Part shown: positions 57,884-64,000 of the stretch, piece after piece
Position numbering within the stretch: the first letter of the stretch is position 1
Layout of the letters: each line of letters starts with the position of its first letter
Assembly: GCF_026212465.1 (NCBI RefSeq)
Contig: NC_080048.1
Coordinates: forward strand, 30,502,757 to 30,566,756
Origin: Amaranthus tricolor
Taxonomy: Eukaryota; Streptophyta; Magnoliopsida; Caryophyllales; Amaranthaceae
Direction: 5' to 3'
DNA length: 64,000 nt
The notes under the pieces: model-generated
Seen by the model: the letters and a program-made list of their open reading frames with translations, nothing else
Told to the model about the DNA's origin: nothing
Database searches by the model: none
Translations under genes and position numbers: made by a program

Positions 57884-59569
57884 TCAAGGGTCAGTCTCTT
57901 CTTCATCAATGAATTCATTCTGCACCTCCACTGTGTCCAGCTTGGCACCAAGGCGTTGTTCCATTTGGTTTAGCTGATCCACAATAGAAGCCAGTGAGAC
58001 ACGAATTTCAGCTTGAAAAGCAATGAAATGAGACTGTAGATCAAGGAGCTTGGAGAGTATGGAATGTAAGGAAACTGCAGGAACAGAGTCAAAGTTAGTA
58101 CAGCCAATATTGGGTGAAGTGTGTGATTGTGGTGGTGGTGTACACGGGATAGGTGATGGTGGTGGTGATGGAATTTGATGTGGTGGTGAATTGGCTGGCT
58201 TGGGAGAGGTAGGTTCATCAGGTGTTGGCTCAGGGATGGTGTCAGAAGGTGTTTCATCAACCAAAGTAGCCTTGCGTTTCGAGGCCAACCTCCTACTCTT
58301 CCTTTGCATTGACTTAGCCTTTTTCCTCATAGCCAACACAATCTCTTCATCGCTGGAATCACTACAGAGATTGTGAGGGACATTTTCATCCAAGGCTTCC
58401 TTTTTCTTTTCCTTTTCCCCCTTACTTACAGCTCCATCCTGTTCCTCTTTCTCAGATTTTTCAATATTTTCAGAGGGAACAGGATCTTGTTCCTTTTCTT
58501 CCTCATTCTCTTTTTCCTCCTTTTTCTCCTCTGCCTCCTTTTCTTCTTCAACCTCTTCAGCCCCTTCATCTTCAGATTCAACTTCTACAACCCCCTCATG
58601 CATCAATACTCCCTCATCATTCAATTTCAAATGCAAATTTTGTAAACATTTAGCACCAATTTTCATATTGGGACCCATTGGGAACTCCAACCCTTCCAAT
58701 GGGACCTCAAACTTCCTAAAAATCCATGTTAACAACCCTCCATAACCAATGAAACTTTTCTTTTCAATGCAGTCTGATAAATGAGAGATCATCAACGAAG
58801 GAAAATTTATTTTAATATGTTTTTCCATGCAGTAAATCAAAGTGGCATCACGCAAACTCACTTGACTACGTTTTGAGTTTCGTGGTAAGATAAATCTGCG
58901 AGCAACATTGTACAACAATTTATGCATAGGGGACAGAACATTGTGACTGATCTTCCCCTTTTGATCAACTCCTAAAAATTTTAAAATTGTTCGTTCATTG
59001 ATGCCTGAAAATGCGATCTTCGACCCAATATGATATGTATCAAAACCAACATTGGGAACATTAAACCATTCCCCTAATAATGCGCTGTTAAATTCAATTT
59101 TAATGGTTTTAACAACACTAGTACACATACCGCCATCATTAGAGAAATTTACAATAAATTCTCTCATTAGGTTTGGAAAAATCGAATTGCAACTGAAATT
59201 TGACATTAACAATTCCCATTCTTGATACTGTAAAATCTCATGCAATCTAGGAAAGTTCGTAGAATCATACCAATATTTGTCCAACCCGAACCCTACAGTC
59301 ATCTCCTTTGAAACTTCTTCTGCGCTATTTGGATCAACATGCTTCGATCGCTTAACTACTCTAGAAGATGAACCACCTGTTGACATTTTTCTTTTGGTAC
59401 TGGTGGGTTCAGTGGAGTGTTTCTGTGATTCTTGTGTAGTTTCAGTTGGTGTTGGTGGTGCGTCCTGCAGTAATGGAGGTGGAAGTACTACCCTTAGTGG
59501 TTTTGGTTGATCGGGCATACAGGATTTTGGAGTTTTCTTGCCTGATTTAGAGGATTTGGGGGTTTTCAT
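57884..59569 (-). CDS. Extra ORF between pol and 3' LTR (Transposase_32-like / env-position ORF)
   Basis: A complete 561-residue frame. Lys/Ser/Pro-rich start (1-80); a folded part at about 95-310 with LHEILQYQEWELLM, NLMREFIVNFS, CTSVVKTIKIEFNSALLGEW and ISHLSDCIEKKSFIGYGGLL, which resembles the plant 'putative plant transposon protein' domain (Transposase_32). An acidic E/K-rich stretch (about 325-395), a basic cluster KKAKSMQRKSRRLASKRKA (probable nuclear signal), a Pro-rich hinge and a C-terminal helical segment follow. In SIRE elements this position is called env-like. Here I see no signal peptide or membrane segment, so an envelope role is not supported. It is in a different frame from pol, 500 nt downstream. 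Function unknown. Confidence 0.85.
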   Translation of the reverse strand: MKTPKSSKSGKKTPKSCMPDQPKPLRVVLPPPLLQDAPPTPTETTQESQKHSTEPTSTKRKMSTGGSSSRVVKRSKHVDPNSAEEVSKEMTVGFGLDKYWYDSTNFPRLHEILQYQEWELLMSNFSCNSIFPNLMREFIVNFSNDGGMCTSVVKTIKIEFNSALLGEWFNVPNVGFDTYHIGSKIAFSGINERTILKFLGVDQKGKISHNVLSPMHKLLYNVARRFILPRNSKRSQVSLRDATLIYCMEKHIKINFPSLMISHLSDCIEKKSFIGYGGLLTWIFRKFEVPLEGLEFPMGPNMKIGAKCLQNLHLKLNDEGVLMHEGVVEVESEDEGAEEVEEEKEAEEKKEEKENEEEKEQDPVPSENIEKSEKEEQDGAVSKGEKEKKKEALDENVPHNLCSDSSDEEIVLAMRKKAKSMQRKSRRLASKRKATLVDETPSDTIPEPTPDEPTSPKPANSPPHQIPSPPPSPIPCTPPPQSHTSPNIGCTNFDSVPAVSLHSILSKLLDLQSHFIAFQAEIRVSLASIVDQLNQMEQRLGAKLDTVEVQNEFIDEEETDP

Positions 59570-60069
59570 TTTTGAATTTTGTAGGTTTTTGTGAGGAAGA
59601 AGGACGGTTCTTGAGTGAGAGATTGAAGTGAGAAGAAGAAGGACGGTTTTTGAGAGAAGGTTTGAGCAGGTAATGGGTAATGACGTGAAGCAGGGTTTTT
59701 AAATGATTGAAGTGACGGTTACTCCTCCAAGTCCCATCTCTTTATTGCTTTGCATTACTTGAAGAGGAACCGTTTTCCCAAAAGTTGTCAAACGGTTTGG
59801 CCGTATAAAAATATTGAATATGGATAAAATATAAAATAGGAAATAAAGAAATTAATTATGATTTTATGAATTATTATGAAGAAAATAATGAACATATTGC
59901 TTTGGTCTGTTCGAATTAACAACATGCAAACGTAAGAACATTCATAGTACAAACTTTATTATGTGTTTACCTGATCCATGCAATAATTGATTTTCAATCA
60001 AGATTTTGAGATTGATTCCTGACCTCTTCATTTTCATGATGCTTCAATGGGAAATATATGCAACTAACT
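59570..60069 (-). other. Spacer between pol and the extra ORF
   Basis: About 500 bases without open frame. Near the extra ORF it carries a duplicated GAAGGACGGTT motif (59608, 59639). It could contain a promoter or a splice acceptor for the downstream ORF; I see no decisive signal. Confidence 0.5.
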
Positions 60070-63000
60070 TTAGTGGAGCTTGATCATACCAAGTTCCAAT
60101 CTCATCTTTTCATATTGTTCCCTAGGAAGTGGTTTGGTCAGAATATCTGCAACTTGTTCATTAGTGTTAACATGCTTCAATACAATATTTTTGTGTTCTA
60201 CATTATCCTTAAGAAAATGATGTCTAATATGTATATGTTTAGCACGTGAATGATGCACTGGATCTTTAGATATACATATGGCACTGGTATTATCACAATA
60301 AATAGGAATGCATTCAACTTTAATACCAAAATCTCTTAGTTGCTGTTTTATCCAAAGCATTTGGGAACAGCAGGCTGCTGCTGCTACGTATTCAGCTTCT
60401 GCAGTGGATAATGCAACTGTGTTTTGTTTCTTGGAACTCCATGAAACTAAACATGAGCCAAGATATTGTACCATACCTGATGTACTCTTTCTATTTACTA
60501 GATCGCCAGCGTAATCTGCATCACTAAAACCTTTTAAATCATAAACATCACTTTTAGGATAAAATAGGGACAAGTCGTCTGTTCCCTTCAAATATCTCAA
60601 AATTCTCTTTACTGCCGTGAGATGTGATTCTTTAGGACTTGATTGAAATCTAGCACATAAACCAACACTAAAAGAAATATCAGGTCTACTTGCAGTTAGA
60701 TACAATAAAGAACCTATCATGCCTCTATACATTGTTTGATCTACGTTAGTTCCATTTCGGTCTTCATCTAGTCTAACATTGGTAGCCATAGGTGTATGAT
60801 TGGTTTTTGCATTATTTAGTCCATATTTCTTAAGAAGTTCTTTAATGTATTTTTGTTGATGAATAAAAATACCATTTTCAGTTTGTTTAATTTGCAAACC
60901 AAGAAAGAAATTTAATTCTCCCATCATGCTCATTTCAAATTCTGTGCCCATAAGGTTAGCAAATTCTTTACATAACAAATCATTAGTAGCACCAAAAATA
61001 ATATCATCAACATAAATTTGAACAATCAAAATATTAGAACCTTTATTCTTAAAGAACAAGGTTTTGTCGATTTTTCCTCTTACAAAGTTATTTTGAATCA
61101 AAAACTTTGAAAGTCTTTCGTACCATTGTCTAGGTGCTTGCTTCAAGCCATATAGGGCTTTGTCAAGCTTGTAGACATGATTAGGACAAGAGGTATTCTC
61201 AAAACCTGGAGGTTGTTCCACAAAAACTTCTTCATCAAGATAACCATTTAAGAAAGCACATTTCACATCCATTTGATATAGTTTAAAATTCATAAATGCA
61301 GCAAAAGAAATTAAGATTCTAATAGCCTCTAACCTTGCAACTGGAGCAAAAGTCTCAGTGTAATCAATACCTTCTTGTTGATTATAACCTTTAACCACGA
61401 GTCTTGCTTTATTTCTAACAATTATTCCATGCTCATCAAGCTTGTTCCGAAAAACCCATTTCAAACCAATTACTTTCTTGTTTTTCGGTTTGGGTTCCAA
61501 GTGCCACACTTTATTTCTTTCAAACTCATTTAATTCATCTTGCATAGCAACTATCCAATCGGAATCCTTTAAAGCTTCCTCGTGATTTTTAGGTTCAAGT
61601 GATGAAAGGAACGCAAAGTGTGCACAAAAGTTTCTCAATTGAGATCTAGTTTGTGTTCCCTTATTTATATCACTTACAATTGAGTCAAGAGGATGATATC
61701 TTTGATACTTCCAAGGTTTAGGCACAAATTCTCTTGAAGGAACAGTAGCATGTTCTTGTTCAGCAACTTGATTGACATTCTGTTCAGCTACTGGATCATT
61801 TTGCTCATCTGTGGGAACAGCTGGATTGGGAACAGTCTGCTGATCCTGTTGTACTGGCTGTTCCTGGATTTGATCAGTTTCTTCTGCCTCTTCTTGTATC
61901 GACTGTTCACTTGCTGTTCCATGATCTTGCACTTTAATTCCTTCATCATCATCTTCCAAGTTTGCAAGACCTATTTTAATATTACTTGTTTCCTGTTCAC
62001 TTGTTGAAAAGTTAGTTTCATCAAAGATTATGTGAACAGACTCCTCTACACACATTGTTCTCTTATTGTAAACTCTGTAAGCTTTGCTTTGTGATGAATA
62101 ACCTAGAAATACTGCCTCATCACTTCTTTCATCAAATTTACCTATGTTTCGTTTTCCATTCACATGAACAAAACATTTGCATCCAAATATACGAAAATAG
62201 GAAATATTTGGTTTAACACCTTTGAGCAATTCATAGGGTGTCTTTGAAGTGATTGGTCTAATTAGTACACGATTCAATGTATAGCATGCAGTATTAACGG
62301 CTTCTGCCCAAAAATTCCTAGGTAGACCACTAGCAATCAACATGGTCCTAGCCATTTCTTCTAAGGTCCTATTTTTCCTTTCTACCACACCATTTTGTTG
62401 TGGTGTTCTAGGTGCGGAAAAATTGTGATTTATGCCATGTTCATTGCAATAATTCATGAAGTTTGAATTTTCAAATTCTTTCCCATGATCAGACCTAATG
62501 TGAACAATTTGATTATTGGTAGATTTTTGTGTTTTATTAGCAAAGGAAACAAACTCATCAAAAGCTTCATCTTTGCTTGCCAAAAATAAGGTCCAAGTGA
62601 ATCTACTATAATCATCAACAACAACAAACACATACTTTTTGCCACTACGGCTTTGTGTTCTCATTGGTCCACATAAATCCATATGAATTAATTCTAATGG
62701 TCTAGTGGTAGTCACAACGTTCTTTGATTTAAAGGATGACCGCACTTGTTTCCCTTTAGCACAAGGATCACAAACTTCATTTTTAAGAAATTTTATTGCA
62801 GGTAATCCTCTTACTAGGTCTTTTGATCTTAAAGTGTTAATCAATGAATAGCTAGCATGACCTAGACGCTTGTGCCAAAGAAGTGGGTCTTCTTCAATAA
62901 CACTTAAACACGTTAGACTGTTTCTGGGAACAGTGTCCAGGTCCACCACATAGGTGTTCCCTTTTCTGATTCCCTTCAGCACAGGGTCTCCTGTACTGTT

Positions 63001-63300
63001 CCTAGAAATTATGCATTTTTCAGAAGTAAACTTAACAGAGTTACCTTTGTCGCAAAATTGAGAAATACTTAACAAATTGTGTTTTAAATTCTCGACTAAA
63101 AATACATTATCAATGGCATGGGAACTAGACCTTCCAACCTTTCCTTTGGCGATTATCTCACCCTTCATGTTGTCACCGAAGGTTACTGTTCCCCCATCAT
63201 AGGCTTCAAGTGAGAGAAATTTAGATTTATCACCCGTCATGTGCTTGGAACACCCACTGTCGAGATACCATGAGTTGTTCCCCCTCACTTGATCCTGCAA
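60070..63300 (-). CDS. pol: SIRE-like Copia polyprotein (PR-IN-RT-RH), intact
   Basis: One open frame of about 1076 residues. Protease [13 protein letters not shown] (active Asp at about 14); pre-integrase zinc region WHKRLGH...CDPC (142-180); integrase core with Asp in HMDLCGP (about 208), Asp in RSDHGKEF (about 270) and Glu in [14 protein letters not shown] (about 308); reverse transcriptase with [30 protein letters not shown] and [11 protein letters not shown]; RNase H with [31 protein letters not shown] and [13 protein letters not shown], ending [19 protein letters not shown]. All catalytic residues are present. No ATG opens it: the frame continues upstream through TTG-GCT-TTT to the UAG that ends gag, so it is most likely made as a Gag-Pol fusion. 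Confidence 0.96.
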   Translation of the reverse strand: MQDQVRGNNSWYLDSGCSKHMTGDKSKFLSLEAYDGGTVTFGDNMKGEIIAKGKVGRSSSHAIDNVFLVENLKHNLLSISQFCDKGNSVKFTSEKCIISRNSTGDPVLKGIRKGNTYVVDLDTVPRNSLTCLSVIEEDPLLWHKRLGHASYSLINTLRSKDLVRGLPAIKFLKNEVCDPCAKGKQVRSSFKSKNVVTTTRPLELIHMDLCGPMRTQSRSGKKYVFVVVDDYSRFTWTLFLASKDEAFDEFVSFANKTQKSTNNQIVHIRSDHGKEFENSNFMNYCNEHGINHNFSAPRTPQQNGVVERKNRTLEEMARTMLIASGLPRNFWAEAVNTACYTLNRVLIRPITSKTPYELLKGVKPNISYFRIFGCKCFVHVNGKRNIGKFDERSDEAVFLGYSSQSKAYRVYNKRTMCVEESVHIIFDETNFSTSEQETSNIKIGLANLEDDDEGIKVQDHGTASEQSIQEEAEETDQIQEQPVQQDQQTVPNPAVPTDEQNDPVAEQNVNQVAEQEHATVPSREFVPKPWKYQRYHPLDSIVSDINKGTQTRSQLRNFCAHFAFLSSLEPKNHEEALKDSDWIVAMQDELNEFERNKVWHLEPKPKNKKVIGLKWVFRNKLDEHGIIVRNKARLVVKGYNQQEGIDYTETFAPVARLEAIRILISFAAFMNFKLYQMDVKCAFLNGYLDEEVFVEQPPGFENTSCPNHVYKLDKALYGLKQAPRQWYERLSKFLIQNNFVRGKIDKTLFFKNKGSNILIVQIYVDDIIFGATNDLLCKEFANLMGTEFEMSMMGELNFFLGLQIKQTENGIFIHQQKYIKELLKKYGLNNAKTNHTPMATNVRLDEDRNGTNVDQTMYRGMIGSLLYLTASRPDISFSVGLCARFQSSPKESHLTAVKRILRYLKGTDDLSLFYPKSDVYDLKGFSDADYAGDLVNRKSTSGMVQYLGSCLVSWSSKKQNTVALSTAEAEYVAAAACCSQMLWIKQQLRDFGIKVECIPIYCDNTSAICISKDPVHHSRAKHIHIRHHFLKDNVEHKNIVLKHVNTNEQVADILTKPLPREQYEKMRLELGMIKLH

Positions 63301-63306
63301 AGCAAA

Positions 63307-63309
63307 CTA
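63307..63309 (-). promoter_or_regulatory. In-frame UAG between gag and pol
   Basis: Minus strand ...CCT AAC CAT TAG TTT GCT TTG CAG.... Gag and pol share one frame, separated only by this stop. Programmed readthrough is a known solution for retroelement Gag:Pol balance, and stop suppression is reported for soybean SIRE1 at its pol/env-like boundary. Whether this UAG is read through or is a chance mutation cannot be told from one copy. Confidence 0.6.
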
Positions 63310-64000
63310 ATGGTTAGGTGCAGGAACCCATTCATCCTTGGGTTCCTTGTCGACAATATTTGAATCACATTTCTTAATCCATGTACGTTCGACATAATTT
63401 TTATTTGCTTTGATATGCTGTTCCCTCTTTATACATTGATGTTTTAGGTGTCCACTTTTACCACAGAAGGAACATATTTTGCTACTAGGGAGATCTACAT
63501 AGAACTTTTTCTTTTTATCATTCTTAATAAAGCCTAGACCTTCTTTACTCTTGGCTTTAGCATTAAGAATCCATTTGGGAATTTCTTTGATTTTCCCTTT
63601 TCCTCTTAAGTTAATTTGATCTTTTAGGAATTTATTTTCCTTATCACTTAATTCTAATTTTAATTTCAATTCTTGGACTTTCGTGCTAAACTCATGAGTG
63701 ATTTTATCATTTTCAACCGATTTTAATCCTAACAATTTGCTTTGATTTAATTCAATATTAAGAGTGTCAAATTCCTGTTTTAATTTTTCCAACTGTTCTT
63801 TTAAAATGATATTCTTATCTAATAAATCAAAAAATCTACTTTGCACATCGATTCTAAAGGAATTAAGATATGAGATATGATCTTTACTTAAGTTAAGATC
63901 TTTCTCTAACTGGAGACACTTAGCTGCTTTTTCATCTAGTTTGTCTTGTGTCTCTAACAGTAATTTGATTAATTTATTCTTACTTATGTTGAACTGATAT
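63307..64000 (-). CDS. gag: SIRE-like gag, C-terminal part (continues beyond the window)
   Basis: Open to the right edge. A long coiled coil (LLLETQDKLDEKAAKCLQLE near 63950; NIILKEQLEKLKQEFDTLN near 63800; ELKLKLELSDKENKFLKDQI near 63650) is followed by a basic segment and a zinc knuckle CSFCGKSGHLKHQC (about 63480-63440), ending WVPAPNH at the UAG. The coiled coil probably drives Gag assembly and the knuckle binds RNA. The N-terminal capsid-like part, seen in copy A at 43987-43724, lies outside the window. Confidence 0.93.
   Translation of the reverse strand, partial: YQFNISKNKLIKLLLETQDKLDEKAAKCLQLEKDLNLSKDHISYLNSFRIDVQSRFFDLLDKNIILKEQLEKLKQEFDTLNIELNQSKLLGLKSVENDKITHEFSTKVQELKLKLELSDKENKFLKDQINLRGKGKIKEIPKWILNAKAKSKEGLGFIKNDKKKKFYVDLPSSKICSFCGKSGHLKHQCIKREQHIKANKNYVERTWIKKCDSNIVDKEPKDEWVPAPNH

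Noticed and set aside
57884..59569. True retroviral-type envelope protein
   Set aside because: Position fits, but no signal peptide, transmembrane helix or cleavage site is visible; a basic nuclear-type cluster is present instead.

Overview
The window is plant nuclear DNA. It is AT-rich, has intron-containing transposase genes and plant-type LTR retrotransposons, and encodes one plant cold-shock-domain glycine-rich protein. A eudicot is most likely. A Caryophyllales source is possible but cannot be shown from sequence alone. I see no bacterial, organellar or CRISPR-like content. Nearly all of the 64 kb is transposable-element DNA, and the only ordinary host gene I can support is the cold-shock protein at 19711-20307 (+).

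Layout, left to right. (1) 1-3435: a possible old Gypsy LTR/leader, then a short Helitron Rep fragment (2030-2442, -) and a diverged direct repeat. (2) 3445-6775: a Mutator-like element (MULE A) with a perfect 9-bp target duplication, a degraded MuDR N-terminal region and a spliced plant-mobile-domain gene. (3) 7629-17931: a gag-less Copia element (+), entered by two later transposons: MULE B (7648-10419) in its 5' LTR and a hAT element (13146-16770) in its reverse transcriptase. (4) 17932-26460: gene island with the cold-shock gene, MITEs and local tandem duplications. (5) 26461-43055: a 16.6-kb Tat-type Gypsy element (-) with TATAT target duplications, an antisense extra ORF, a repeat-rich 3' untranslated region, and a 3.6-kb probable solo LTR inserted at its gag/protease junction. 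(6) 43298-45507: a truncated SIRE-like Copia (-). (7) 45810-47726: a third Mutator-like element with about 320-bp inverted repeats, carrying one exon of a host gene (exportin-like) and a chimeric Copia derivative. (8) 48502 to about 55753: a CACTA (En/Spm) element (+) with broken TNP2, a second spliced transposase gene and an Ulp1-like fragment. (9) 55754-64000: a largely intact SIRE-like Copia (-), running off the right edge, with 3' LTR, extra ORF, uninterrupted pol and gag separated from pol by one in-frame UAG.

Relations between parts. The insertion order can be read from target duplications: Copia before MULE B; Gypsy before its solo LTR; CACTA apparently before SIRE-like copy B. Most coding regions are pseudogenes with stops, frameshifts or deletions. 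The exceptions are the cold-shock gene and the pol and extra ORF of the right-hand SIRE-like element, which suggests that element is recent. The most unusual items are the chimeric Copia junction made through the primer-binding-site motif, the captured exportin-like exon, the 13-copy GTCCGACTT repeat family in the Gypsy 3' region, the palindrome clusters of MULE A and the CACTA element, and the single UAG between gag and pol.
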